Shown here: in pieces, positions 28,547 to 38,597 of the stretch
Numbering within the stretch: position 1 is the stretch's first letter
Layout of the letters: every line of letters begins with the position of its first letter
Source of the DNA: Tenacibaculum gallaicum
GTDB taxonomy: Bacteria; Bacteroidota; Bacteroidia; Flavobacteriales; Flavobacteriaceae
Length of the DNA: 64,000 nucleotides
Reading direction: 5' to 3'
Assembly (NCBI RefSeq): GCF_003387615.1
Contig: NZ_QUNS01000004.1
Span: forward strand, 238,177 to 302,176
Position numbers and translations under genes: made by a program
Notes under the pieces: generated by a model
The model's input: the letters and a program-made list of their open reading frames with translations, nothing else
Databases searched by the model: none
Told to the model about the DNA's origin: nothing

Positions 28547-29221
28547 ATGCGAATAGATATTATTACGGTAGAACCCGACTTAATAAAAAGTCCTTTTGAA
28601 AATTCAATGATGAAGAGGGCTATTGATAAAGGACTCGCTGAAGTTCATTTTCATAACCTACGAGAATATGGATTTGGTAATTATCGTCAAATAGACGATT
28701 ATCAATTTGGTGGGGGTGCTGGAATGGTTTTAATGATTGAACCCATAGCAAAGTGTATTGAAAAACTTCAATCTGAAAGGACTTATGATGAAGTTATATA
28801 TATGACTCCTGATGCTAAAACTCTAAATCAAGCTACGGCAAATACACTTTCATTAAAGGAAAATATTATCATTTTAACAGGTCATTATAAAGGTGTAGAC
28901 CAACGTGTACGTGATAAATTTGTAACTAAAGAAATTTCTATTGGTGATTATGTGTTAACTGGAGGTGAATTAGCTGCTGCAGTTTTATGTGATGCTGTAA
29001 TTCGATTAATCCCTGGAGTTTTAGGTGACGAAACCTCTGCTCTAACAGATAGTTTTCAAGATAACTTACTATCGCCACCAGTATATACAAGACCCTCAGA
29101 ATATAAAGGAATGAAAGTACCTGAAGTCTTATTATCAGGAAATTTTCCTAAGATTGAAGAATGGCGCTCAGAACAAGCATACAAAAGAACAAAAGAAATA
29201 CGTTCAGATTTATTAGATTAG
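28547..29221 (+). CDS. trmD: tRNA (guanine-37-N1)-methyltransferase
   Basis: TrmD makes m1G37 next to the anticodon, which prevents frameshifting. It shows the usual [20 protein letters not shown] start, [14 protein letters not shown], the knot motifs [17 protein letters not shown] and [19 protein letters not shown], and the catalytic-Asp loop [19 protein letters not shown]. The 224 residues match the family. It lies upstream of rplS, as in many bacteria, though rplS has its own promoter here. Confidence 0.97.
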   Translation: MRIDIITVEPDLIKSPFENSMMKRAIDKGLAEVHFHNLREYGFGNYRQIDDYQFGGGAGMVLMIEPIAKCIEKLQSERTYDEVIYMTPDAKTLNQATANTLSLKENIIILTGHYKGVDQRVRDKFVTKEISIGDYVLTGGELAAAVLCDAVIRLIPGVLGDETSALTDSFQDNLLSPPVYTRPSEYKGMKVPEVLLSGNFPKIEEWRSEQAYKRTKEIRSDLLD

Positions 29222-29267
29222 CTAATAATCAGTGTTTTATTTATTTTTTTTATCAAAAGAAAAGTTT

Positions 29268-29275
29268 TAAATTTG
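29268..29275 (+). promoter_or_regulatory. -7 promoter box of rplS
   Basis: TAAATTTG is a perfect TAnnTTTG match. Transcription would start near 29282 and give a leader of about 60 nt before rplS. Confidence 0.65.
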
Positions 29276-29281
29276 CAGCCA

Positions 29282-29343
29282 CAAAATCAACCTCTGACGA
29301 AAATCGTGAATGTTGCTTTTATACAACCATAAATAATAATAAA
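29282..29343 (+). promoter_or_regulatory. Structured rplS leader, possible L19 autoregulatory element
   Basis: A hairpin at 29288-29315 has an outer CAAC/GTTG stem, an asymmetric internal loop, and an inner ACGA-AAA-TCGT stem. It sits in the 5' leader directly upstream of rplS. An L19 ribosomal-protein leader has been described from flavobacteria, and this position fits it; I have not compared the consensus. If it is that element, L19 would bind it to repress its own synthesis. Confidence 0.5.
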
Positions 29344-29691
29344 ATGGATTTAGTAAAATTTGTTCAAGACGAATTTGTAACAAGAAACGAATTACCAGAA
29401 TTCGCAGCTGGAGATACTATTACAGTATACTACGAAATTAGAGAAGGAGACAAAGTTCGTACTCAGTTCTTTAGAGGTGTTGTTATCCAAAAAAGAGGAA
29501 GCGGTGCTTCTGAAACATTTACTATTAGAAAAATGTCTGGTACTGTAGGTGTTGAGCGTATCTTCCCTATCAATTTACCATCTATCCAAAAGATTGAGAT
29601 TAATAAAACTGGTCAAGTACGTAGAGCTCGTATTTACTACTTTAGAGGTCTTACTGGTAAAAAAGCAAAAATTAAAGAAAGAAGACGTTAA
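29344..29691 (+). CDS. rplS: 50S ribosomal protein L19
   Basis: L19 sits at the 30S-50S interface. The 115 residues show FAAGDTITVYYEIREGDKVRTQ, FRGVVIQKRGSGASETFTIRK, GVERIFPINLPSI and the basic tail RRARIYYFRGLTGKKAKIKE. The ATG at 29344 (MDLVKFVQDEFV) is the family start. The open frame extends upstream into trmD, but the promoter and leader lie between. Confidence 0.97.
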   Translation: MDLVKFVQDEFVTRNELPEFAAGDTITVYYEIREGDKVRTQFFRGVVIQKRGSGASETFTIRKMSGTVGVERIFPINLPSIQKIEINKTGQVRRARIYYFRGLTGKKAKIKERRR

Positions 29692-29721
29692 AAACCTCTT
29701 TTTTCTAAAAAAATTAAAAAG

Positions 29722-29747
29722 CACCATGATATCATGGTGTTTTTTTT
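29722..29747 (+). terminator. Intrinsic terminator of rplS
   Basis: An 18-base perfect palindrome CACCATGATATCATGGTG (29722-29739) is followed by eight T. Confidence 0.9.
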
Positions 29748-29829
29748 ATTCACTTTTTGTTAATAACACACCTATTTAAACTGTTGATAACAAAACACTT
29801 AAACCTATTAAAAAGACAGTATTATTTCT

Positions 29830-29837
29830 TATATTTG
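29830..29837 (+). promoter_or_regulatory. -7 promoter box in the gene-free region before icd
   Basis: TATATTTG is a perfect TAnnTTTG match with no coding sequence behind it. It is the likely start of an untranslated transcript. Confidence 0.45.
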
Positions 29838-29843
29838 AGGATA

Positions 29844-30270
29844 GAGTTTACAAAGTAAGTGACGTCAGAATTATAGTTAACTATATTAATTTAATCACCA
29901 AAAGTAAACCTTTAAAGTAACGTTCTTTATATATTTTGTTTTTAAACATACTTAAAGCTAAGTATAATCATCATAATTTTTTTGATTAATTGTAAGTTAT
30001 TAATAATTTATAGTTTTCTAGTTATAAGTTTATAAGTATTATTGGTTTTTATTTAGCTTAACCAATCTGTTTAAAAACACCGAAGCTTTTATTTTATAGG
30101 TGACATAATTTATAAAGTAAAGTTTCTTTTGAGGTAGTAACGTAGTTTTTTCTAAGGAAAAAGCATAAACGCAGTTTTATTTGACTATGTAGTAATACAG
30201 GTCAGTACCCTTACTATTTCAAGAAAGCCATATCAATTACAAGAAATTGTTTGATATGGCTTTTGTTTTT
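29844..30270 (+). ncRNA. Candidate noncoding transcript between rplS and icd
   Basis: No supported open frame exists from 29692 to 30416. A perfect -7 box starts the interval and a strong terminator ends it, so an RNA of up to about 425 nt is predicted. Internal structure is modest: CACC...GGTG around 30080-30104 and a TTTTTC-TAAG-GAAAAA hairpin near 30150. I see no conserved core of RNase P RNA, tmRNA or SRP RNA. A second start inside the interval is possible, so the true RNA may be shorter. The call is inference from the flanking signals. Confidence 0.35.
30224..30270 (+). terminator. Intrinsic terminator in the gene-free region before icd
   Basis: A perfect 13-bp stem AAAGCCATATCAA/TTGATATGGCTTT with a 14-base loop is followed by a TGTTTTT tract. 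No coding gene precedes it on this strand. Confidence 0.8.
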
Positions 30271-30369
30271 AATAACAAAATCTCTGTTTTACCTGTTTAA
30301 ATTATCACTTTCATAACAAAACCCCCTAATTAATAATAATTTAGCATCAAAAAACTCAACCGTAATTCT

Positions 30370-30377
30370 TAAATTTG
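30370..30377 (+). promoter_or_regulatory. -7 promoter box of icd
   Basis: TAAATTTG is a perfect TAnnTTTG match, 39 bases before the icd ATG. Confidence 0.6.
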
Positions 30378-30395
30378 CGTCACTTCAAAATATAA

Positions 30396-32642
<2,247 letters not shown>

Positions 32643-32663
32643 TTAATCTATTATATAAAATTC

Positions 32664-32698
32664 AAAAGCAGGTGACAAAAATCACCTGCTTTTTTATT
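32664..32698 (+). terminator. Intrinsic terminator of icd
   Basis: A 12-bp stem AAAAGCAGGTGA/TCACCTGCTTTT with a 6-base loop is followed by a T tract. Confidence 0.9.
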
Positions 32699-32835
32699 AA
32701 AATAAACCAAACAAATTACTAAACAATAATGTCCCCCGAATTACTATTTAATCCCCCATAACATTGCTTGGCTCATAGTTAAGACACAAAAAAATTATAT
32801 TCGTCACATTCTAATTTCTTAAAATTTTTAATTAG

Positions 32836-32843
32836 TAAATTTG
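32836..32843 (+). promoter_or_regulatory. -7 promoter box of murQ
   Basis: TAAATTTG is a perfect match and ends 4 bases before the murQ ATG, so the mRNA may be leaderless. Confidence 0.6.
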
Positions 32844-32847
32844 AAAC

Positions 32848-33663
32848 ATGAAGTTTACCAAAACAACCGAACAAGAGTCTAACTACAATGATTTAGAAAA
32901 AATGAGTATTTCTGAGTTATTGTCTAACATTAACAAAGAAGATAAAACAGTTCCTTTAGCTGTAGAAAAAGCACTTCCACAAATAGAGAAACTCACAGAA
33001 CAAATTGTCTTGAAATTAAAAGAAGGTGGGCGATTATTTTACATCGGTGCGGGTACTAGTGGCCGTTTAGGTATCCTAGACGCAAGCGAATGTCCTCCTA
33101 CTTTTGGTGTTCCCCATGAATTGGTCATTGGATTAATTGCAGGTGGTGATTATGCCATTAGAAAAGCGGTTGAATTTGCTGAAGATTCTACTAACCAAGG
33201 TTGGAAAGATTTACAAGAATATCAAATTTCTTCAAAAGATGTTGTTGTAGGAATTGCCGCATCAGGTACCACTCCTTATGTTATTTCTGCTTTAGAAGAA
33301 TGCAATAATAACGATATTGTAACAGGATGTATTACCTGTAATCAAGATAGCCCGTTATCATTAACCACTCAATTTCCCATTGAAGTCGTTGTAGGTCCTG
33401 AGTTTGTAACAGGAAGCTCTCGTATGAAAGCGGGAACTGCTCAAAAATTAGTATTGAATATGCTATCTACAGCCAGTATGATTCAATTAGGAAGAGTTAA
33501 AGGGAATAAAATGGTTGACATGCAACTATCCAACAATAAATTAGTAGATAGAGGAGAAAAAATGTTAGCTTCTGAATTAAATATCGACCAAAAGACAGCT
33601 AGCGAATTATTAAAAAAATATGGAAATGTTCGTGAAGCTATAAAAAAATTTACAAATGAATAA
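32848..33663 (+). CDS. murQ: N-acetylmuramic acid 6-phosphate etherase
   Basis: MurQ cleaves the lactyl ether of MurNAc-6-P to give GlcNAc-6-P in cell-wall recycling. It has an SIS sugar-isomerase domain: GGRLFYIGAGTSGRLGILDASECPPTFG, then GIAASGTTPYVISAL and GPEFVTGSSRMKAGTAQKLVLN. The 271 residues are slightly short of the ~300 usual for the family, with the C-terminal helical part reduced. It overlaps the next gene by 8 bases. Confidence 0.95.
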   Translation: MKFTKTTEQESNYNDLEKMSISELLSNINKEDKTVPLAVEKALPQIEKLTEQIVLKLKEGGRLFYIGAGTSGRLGILDASECPPTFGVPHELVIGLIAGGDYAIRKAVEFAEDSTNQGWKDLQEYQISSKDVVVGIAASGTTPYVISALEECNNNDIVTGCITCNQDSPLSLTTQFPIEVVVGPEFVTGSSRMKAGTAQKLVLNMLSTASMIQLGRVKGNKMVDMQLSNNKLVDRGEKMLASELNIDQKTASELLKKYGNVREAIKKFTNE

Positions 33664-33895
33664 ACCTACTACTTTTGAAACTGGTATAAAAAAGCTTTTA
33701 GTTTTTTTAGGCTTGCTTATTATTTCTCCTTTAATACTAAGTATTGCCTTTAAAGCCTTACGTGCTTTTAAAGAAGCTCCTAAAGTTTTTATTGCTTATG
33801 GTTTACTCGTGGTTGGTGTTTTATTAATACTATTTACTGTATATTATGGTTTTAAAGCATTTAAAACCATATTAGACCATCTTTTTAGCAAATAA
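33656..33895 (+). CDS. Small two-helix membrane protein (DUF6095-like)
   Basis: The 79-residue protein has two hydrophobic segments (about 14-33 and 43-63) around a short KALRAFKEAPKVF loop. It resembles a small family found next to murQ in flavobacteria (DUF6095 from memory). It overlaps murQ by 8 bases, so translation is probably coupled. No function is known. Confidence 0.7.
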   Translation: MNKPTTFETGIKKLLVFLGLLIISPLILSIAFKALRAFKEAPKVFIAYGLLVVGVLLILFTVYYGFKAFKTILDHLFSK

Positions 33896-33898
33896 CTT

Positions 33899-34951
33899 TT
33901 GATAAAAAACAATTCCATAAAAAAAATAATAAATTGGGAGCACTGGCCCTCGGCGATGTTTTACCTCCCTAATCTTCCTTACGCTTTTTATTTAGCTTTT
34001 AAAGCTAAACACTTAGCATTTTTTAGTGCTGCAAACCCCTGCATAAAAAGCTCTGGAAACGGTACTGAAAGCAAATACGAAACCATATTATTGGTTCCTG
34101 AAAAATACCGACCTAAATCGGTTTTAATAAAACCAAACACTAATTTTGAAATAGTTTGTAAAAAAATTCAAAAACAAAAAATTAGCTTCCCTTTGATAGC
34201 AAAACCCGATGTAGGTTTTCGAGGACTATTGGTTGAGAAAATAGCTTCAAAAACAGCCTTAAAAAACTATATTGAAAAGTACTCTATTGATATTATCATT
34301 CAAGAATTTTTAGACCATGAGAATGAATGCGGTATTTTTTACCACAGAAATCCAAAAGATGATTCCGGTAAGATTTCTTCATTAACGCTAAAACGTTTTT
34401 TATCTGTTACAGGAGATGGTACTTCTACATTAAAAGAGCTTATTCTTGCTGATGAAAGAGCTAAATTATACATCGACTTATTTACTAAGATCCACCAAGA
34501 TAAACTGACAGAAATACCTATTAAAAACAAAATTATTAAACTTACAGCTATAGGCAATCATTCAAAAGGAACACAATTTATTAATGGTAATCATTTAATA
34601 AGTGATAAACTAACCACCACTTTTGATAAGCTTAGTAAATCAATACCAGGTTGGTACTATGGACGAATTGACTTAAAGTACAATACCTTTGAAGAATTAG
34701 AAAAAGGAATCGAATTTAAAATACTAGAAATCAACGGAATTATAGCAGAACCTACACATATTTATGATGCAGAAAACTACACCTACTTAAAAGCTTTAAA
34801 AGCTATAAGAACCCACTGGAAATCGCTCTTTACTATTGCTATTACAAATCATAGAAACTTCAACACTCCATACAAAGGCTCTATAAGTTTTCTTAATGAA
34901 ATTATTTTATTAAAAAAGTACACAAAAAAAATCAAACGTCTCTCCAAATAA
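33899..34951 (+). CDS. ATP-grasp-like protein
   Basis: The protein of up to 350 residues resembles ATP-grasp ligases: FPLIAKPDVGFRGLLVEKI (nucleotide-binding lysine region), IIIQEFLDHENECGIFYHR, and the metal-site end FKILEINGIIAEPTHIYD. It opens with INWEHWPSAMFYLPNLPYAFYLAFKA. The start is TTG at 33899, 3 bases after the preceding stop; an ATG at 33957 would drop 19 residues, including part of the WEHWP motif, so the TTG is preferred. The substrate is unknown. Its place in the murQ unit could hint at a cell-wall or sugar role, but this is only context. Confidence 0.7.
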   Translation: MIKNNSIKKIINWEHWPSAMFYLPNLPYAFYLAFKAKHLAFFSAANPCIKSSGNGTESKYETILLVPEKYRPKSVLIKPNTNFEIVCKKIQKQKISFPLIAKPDVGFRGLLVEKIASKTALKNYIEKYSIDIIIQEFLDHENECGIFYHRNPKDDSGKISSLTLKRFLSVTGDGTSTLKELILADERAKLYIDLFTKIHQDKLTEIPIKNKIIKLTAIGNHSKGTQFINGNHLISDKLTTTFDKLSKSIPGWYYGRIDLKYNTFEELEKGIEFKILEINGIIAEPTHIYDAENYTYLKALKAIRTHWKSLFTIAITNHRNFNTPYKGSISFLNEIILLKKYTKKIKRLSK

Positions 34952-34962
34952 AAAATCTTTTC

Positions 34963-34970
34963 TATATTTG
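34963..34970 (+). promoter_or_regulatory. -7 promoter box of the surface-protein island
   Basis: TATATTTG is a perfect TAnnTTTG match. Transcription from near 34977 gives a leader of about 64 nt that contains the C-rich hairpin. Confidence 0.65.
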
Positions 34971-34992
34971 CAAAAGAATGCATGTTCATGTA

Positions 34993-35021
34993 TTCTTAAG
35001 AATCCCCCCGAGTCTTAAGAA
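34993..35021 (+). promoter_or_regulatory. Leader hairpin with a C6 loop before the surface-protein island
   Basis: A 9-bp stem TTCTTAAGA/TCTTAAGAA encloses the 11-base loop ATCCCCCCGAG. The exposed C-run is unusual in this AT-rich genome. No T tract follows, so it is not a terminator. A regulatory role is inferred. Confidence 0.55.
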
Positions 35022-35040
35022 CAATTAATTATTTAACTGA

Positions 35041-35988
35041 ATGGGAAGAAGATTACTTTTTTCTTTGATTCTTTTTTGTGTTATTATTCCAACTTTTTCA
35101 CAAGTAAAAGTTGGGGACAATCCCTCTTCAATTCATTTAAGCTCTATTTTAGAACTAGAAAGCTCAGACAAAGTTTTAGTCATCAGTAGAATGACTAATG
35201 CTCAAATGAATGCTATCCAACCTTTACGAGGAGCTTTAGTTTTTAACACCGATGAAAACTGTGTGTTTATGTACGATGGTAGTTCTTGGAAAGGTTTATG
35301 TGCTTCAGGAACAAGAGAAAGTATTGATGTTACTACTTCTTCTACAGCACCTACAAATAATGAAATAGGGGATTTTTGGATTAACGATACTCAAAATAAT
35401 ACCACCAGTATTTGGGATGGAACGAATTGGATTTCTATAGATAACAATCCTAGAAGAGGTAACGGAGCACCTAATACTAGTACTGCCCCTAATCCAACTT
35501 CTGGAGACGTTTATGTAGATACAACTACTGGTATAATTTATGCTTATGACGGTACAACTTGGGTAACATCTAACGCAACACCTTCTGCTAATAACGGACT
35601 TTTTATAAACGCAAGTAACACTATTCAATTAGGTGGCGTATTAATTCAGCCTACCACTATTGAAACTAGTACTACAAATACATTAGCCATTACAGGTTTA
35701 GAAAATGGAAGCACTGCAACTGATGATATCGTTACAGTAGATAGAATTACTGGCGTTTTAAAAAGAACTACTGCCTCTAACTTACTGAAAGAGGAAATTA
35801 CAGAAATTACAGCTACAGATGGTCAAGTAACTTTTACGGGGCTTACATTATATACAGCTGATAAAATTAATGTGTACAGAAACGGAGTTAGAATAGACTT
35901 TACTATTGATAATGCCACAACAATTACCATAGAACCTGATGCTACATGTTACGCAGGTGATGAAATACGAATAGTTCAACTTTATTAA
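35041..35988 (+). CDS. Secreted modular surface protein, first gene of the island
   Basis: The 315-residue protein has a Sec signal (cleavage near PTFS|QVKVG). Its N-terminal domain is of the kind seen in Bacteroidota surface proteins (SSILELESSDKVLVISRMTNAQMNAI, then RGALVFNTDENCVFMYDGSSWKGLC). Next come two 'GDFWINDT...IWDGTNWI / GDVYVDTTTGIIYAYDGTTWV' repeats, as in fibre-like proteins. The C-terminal module ends KINVYRNGVRIDF...GDEIRIVQLY and is related to the end of the next protein. No T9SS C-terminal domain is seen. Function is unknown; adhesion or a surface filament is a guess. Confidence 0.65.
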   Translation: MGRRLLFSLILFCVIIPTFSQVKVGDNPSSIHLSSILELESSDKVLVISRMTNAQMNAIQPLRGALVFNTDENCVFMYDGSSWKGLCASGTRESIDVTTSSTAPTNNEIGDFWINDTQNNTTSIWDGTNWISIDNNPRRGNGAPNTSTAPNPTSGDVYVDTTTGIIYAYDGTTWVTSNATPSANNGLFINASNTIQLGGVLIQPTTIETSTTNTLAITGLENGSTATDDIVTVDRITGVLKRTTASNLLKEEITEITATDGQVTFTGLTLYTADKINVYRNGVRIDFTIDNATTITIEPDATCYAGDEIRIVQLY

Positions 35989-36035
35989 TAACAATCCTCA
36001 ACTTAAAATCTTAAAAACAATTTAATTATCAATTT

Positions 36036-36770
36036 ATGAAAACAATTACAAACAAATTTAAAATAGCATTACTTGCCGTTGGTTTCTTAGCTGTTGGTAC
36101 TGTTAGTGCGCAAACTGACCCTACTACTGGTGCTAATGACGCTACAAAGACAGCACGTACAGCTGCTGCTGGAGAATCTATTAGATTAATAGACAACAAA
36201 GGAACTATTAAATATATGCAGTCTAATAATGGTATTACTACGATTACTTCTACTGTTGCTGGTAATAGAACTGTTACTACTTGGCAATTAGGAGGAACAT
36301 TAACTGACAATACTTATATTGCTGCTGGTACAGGAGCTGAGTTTGCTTTAGATGGTTTAGAGCTTCTTGACGCTACTGCTACTGCTTCTACAGATGCCAC
36401 TGATAGATCTAATCACGATGATGCTACTCCTGGTACTGGTTTTACTGTATTATTAAGAGACGAGGCAACTGGTGCTGTAAAAAAAATGTTACTTTCTGAC
36501 TTACTACAGGTTCAAGGAGTTAGAGTAGAATATCCAGCTACAGCTGATTCTACAGCTAATTTAGATATTCCTGTAGCTGATATGACTGCAGCTATTTCTT
36601 TATTTAAAGTTTCAGTATATAGAAATGGAGCAAAATTAAGAGCTGGTACAGATTATACTTTAGGTGCTGGTGTAGTAACTGTTCAACCTCAAGCTTTAGC
36701 TGCACCTAACGACTATAATAATTGGGAGATTTACGAAAATGATATTTTTGAAATTCACTGGATTAAATAA
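36036..36770 (+). CDS. Secreted surface protein with 'IDNKGTI' and 'VYRNG' modules
   Basis: The 244-residue protein has a signal peptide (cleavage near VSA|QTDPT). The N-terminal module ESIRLIDNKGTIKYMQSNNG is shared with the 36776 and 38598 proteins. The middle is Thr/Ala-rich and low in aromatics. The C-terminal module FKVSVYRNGAKLRAGTDYTL is shared with the first protein of the island. It lies 47 bases after that gene. Codon use (ACT/GCT-rich) fits high expression. I do not recognise a family. Confidence 0.6.
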   Translation: MKTITNKFKIALLAVGFLAVGTVSAQTDPTTGANDATKTARTAAAGESIRLIDNKGTIKYMQSNNGITTITSTVAGNRTVTTWQLGGTLTDNTYIAAGTGAEFALDGLELLDATATASTDATDRSNHDDATPGTGFTVLLRDEATGAVKKMLLSDLLQVQGVRVEYPATADSTANLDIPVADMTAAISLFKVSVYRNGAKLRAGTDYTLGAGVVTVQPQALAAPNDYNNWEIYENDIFEIHWIK

Positions 36771-36775
36771 TTTTA

Positions 36776-37657
36776 ATGCCTTATAATAGCATTAAACATA
36801 TTAAACTATTTATAGTTACTTCCTATGCATTAGTACTTTTTTCTGTTAGTACTAATGCACAGGAAGTTAGAGTTATTGATAATAAAGGAACTATACAAAA
36901 GGTGAACAATAATAATGTTTTTACATCACCTACTGACCCTAACGATCCTACAATTATTACATTAGAAAATGACGTCTGGTTCGACACAACTAATAACCAG
37001 ATAAAGATTTATGACACAACAGATGGGTGGAAATTAATCACATCAACTACAACTCAAAATATCTACACTTTTGACGATACTTTGACTAATAATAGAACTT
37101 TAACTGGTGATGGAAATTCTTTACGTTTTACAGATTTTAGTAGGTTTGATATTGATAACTCAGGATTTATAAATATCAACTCTACCAATGGTTTTTTAAC
37201 CTTAAGAGCTAGAGACGGTATTGATTTACAAAACAGTAATGTTAGAGTTTTTGAAAATCTTTCTGTAGCTAAAAGTTTTGAAGATAGTAATAATGATGCA
37301 GGTACTGCTGGACAAGTTTTATCTTCAACAGTTACTGGAACTGATTGGATTGATCCTAATTTAGCTGAAGTAGTAAACAAAACAACAAATTACACATTGG
37401 TTCTAGCCGATAATGGAAAGGTTTTCACATTCAATAGTGCTGCTGATGTTACCCTAACAGTTCCTGCAGGCTTACCAATAGGATACAACATAAGTATTTA
37501 TCAAATTGGTAATGGAAACGTCACCATAACTGGAGCTGGCGGTGTTACAGTTCTAAACAGATTATCTCGTTTTAAAACTGCAGGCAAAGATGCTGGAATT
37601 GGTTTAATTGCCACAGCTACAAATATATTTCATTTAACAGGAGATTTAAAAAGGTAA
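36776..37657 (+). CDS. Secreted surface protein with a duplicated N-terminal module
   Basis: The 293-residue protein has a signal peptide (cleavage near TNA|QEVRV). The next ~60 residues (VIDNKGTIQKVNNNNVFTSP through VWFDTTNNQIKIYDTTDGWK) are nearly identical to the 38598 protein. A central stretch, FININSTNGFLTLRARDGIDLQ, has the short repeating beta-strand look of phage-tail-fibre or adhesin shafts. The C terminus (FTFNSAADVTLTVPAGLPIG, then GAGGVTVLNR) resembles end modules of tail-fibre-like proteins. It starts 5 bases after the previous stop and ends 2 bases before the next start. Confidence 0.6.
   Translation: MPYNSIKHIKLFIVTSYALVLFSVSTNAQEVRVIDNKGTIQKVNNNNVFTSPTDPNDPTIITLENDVWFDTTNNQIKIYDTTDGWKLITSTTTQNIYTFDDTLTNNRTLTGDGNSLRFTDFSRFDIDNSGFININSTNGFLTLRARDGIDLQNSNVRVFENLSVAKSFEDSNNDAGTAGQVLSSTVTGTDWIDPNLAEVVNKTTNYTLVLADNGKVFTFNSAADVTLTVPAGLPIGYNISIYQIGNGNVTITGAGGVTVLNRLSRFKTAGKDAGIGLIATATNIFHLTGDLKR
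36869..37030 (+). repeat. 162-bp coding repeat, copy 1 (partner at 38694-38855)
   Basis: This segment and 38694-38855 have equal length, align without gaps and differ mainly at third codon positions. They encode the shared IDNKGTIQKVNNNNVFTSP module. This shows duplication of the module within the island followed by drift under protein-level selection. Confidence 0.85.
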
Positions 37658-37659
37658 AC

Positions 37660-38559
37660 ATGAAAAGATATATAACTATATTTTTTCTTTTTATAGTATT
37701 ATTCAGCTACTCACAAATAGCTAGATATAATCACTTCCCTACAATGAAACCCCTTCACATACTCGATGACAAACTAGATAATATAAGTTTTGCCTTTTCT
37801 ATGCGGGTATTAGAAAGTGACTATAATGGCCCTATTATTAGACTTAGAAGAGCTGGAGATAATGCAGAACAAGATTTTGGGTGGAATGATAATGATGTTG
37901 TTGATATTGCAGCAATAAACGCATGGAGAGGAGCTAATAATGTATTTGTACATACGTGGTATGATCAAAGTGGACTCGGTAGGAACGCTGTACAGGTGAC
38001 AAGAAACAGACAGCCTCGTTTTATTCCTACTATAAACAACCCACATTTTCAAGGCGATGGAAATAATGATCACTTATTAATTAATACTCCAAACGGTATT
38101 CAAGATGTAACTAATAATGGAAATCAAGGTACAGTTATAGGAGTAATGAGAGCAACCAGAAGAGCACAACATACATTTGGTGTATTAAATAGCGCTAATC
38201 GTTGGTCTTCGCATGTAAACTGGAGTGATCAGAATTTATATTTTGATCCTGGTATTTGTTGCAACGGCACACGCTCTTTCAATAATAATGGAAATGTTGG
38301 GGTTTGGGAAATATATTCTTTTATAAAAAGTAACACTAATGTAATTGCTAGATCTGGAGGAGTGCAACGATTTAATGGAGCTCATGTAACTGGTAGATGT
38401 ACTTTAAATACAGATTTCACCATAGGTTGGGCTAATGGTAATCAACCTCAACATCATGCCACGACTAGTTTTACCGAATTTATTATGTACAGAACTAACA
38501 TAAGTAATATACAAATACAAGAGATAGAACAAAACTCAACAACCTTTTGGAATATTTAG
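37660..38559 (+). CDS. Secreted concanavalin/arabinofuranosidase-like domain protein
   Basis: The 299-residue protein has a signal peptide (cleavage near SYS|QIARY). The rest looks like the jelly-roll domain shared with the catalytic part of alpha-L-arabinofuranosidase B: FAFSMRVLESDYNGPIIRLRR, GDNAEQDFGW, then VFVHTWYDQSGLGRNAVQ, FQGDGNNDHL, and the end FTEFIMYRTNISNIQIQEIE. Such domains in Bacteroidota often bind rather than cut sugars, and I cannot confirm catalytic residues. It is the only recognisable carbohydrate-type domain in the island. Confidence 0.65.
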   Translation: MKRYITIFFLFIVLFSYSQIARYNHFPTMKPLHILDDKLDNISFAFSMRVLESDYNGPIIRLRRAGDNAEQDFGWNDNDVVDIAAINAWRGANNVFVHTWYDQSGLGRNAVQVTRNRQPRFIPTINNPHFQGDGNNDHLLINTPNGIQDVTNNGNQGTVIGVMRATRRAQHTFGVLNSANRWSSHVNWSDQNLYFDPGICCNGTRSFNNNGNVGVWEIYSFIKSNTNVIARSGGVQRFNGAHVTGRCTLNTDFTIGWANGNQPQHHATTSFTEFIMYRTNISNIQIQEIEQNSTTFWNI

Positions 38560-38597
38560 AGCACCTTCGAGTTCAACAAAGTTATAATAGTATAGTA

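Noticed and set aside
29161..29343. N-terminal extension of ribosomal protein L19
   Set aside because: It overlaps trmD and contains the rplS promoter and leader; L19 starts at 29344 in the family pattern.
32731..32757. Two C5 runs (one reading TCCCCCGA) before murQ as further targets of the G-rich sRNA
   Set aside because: They lie upstream of the murQ -7 box and after the icd terminator, so they are probably not in any mRNA; kept only as a curiosity.
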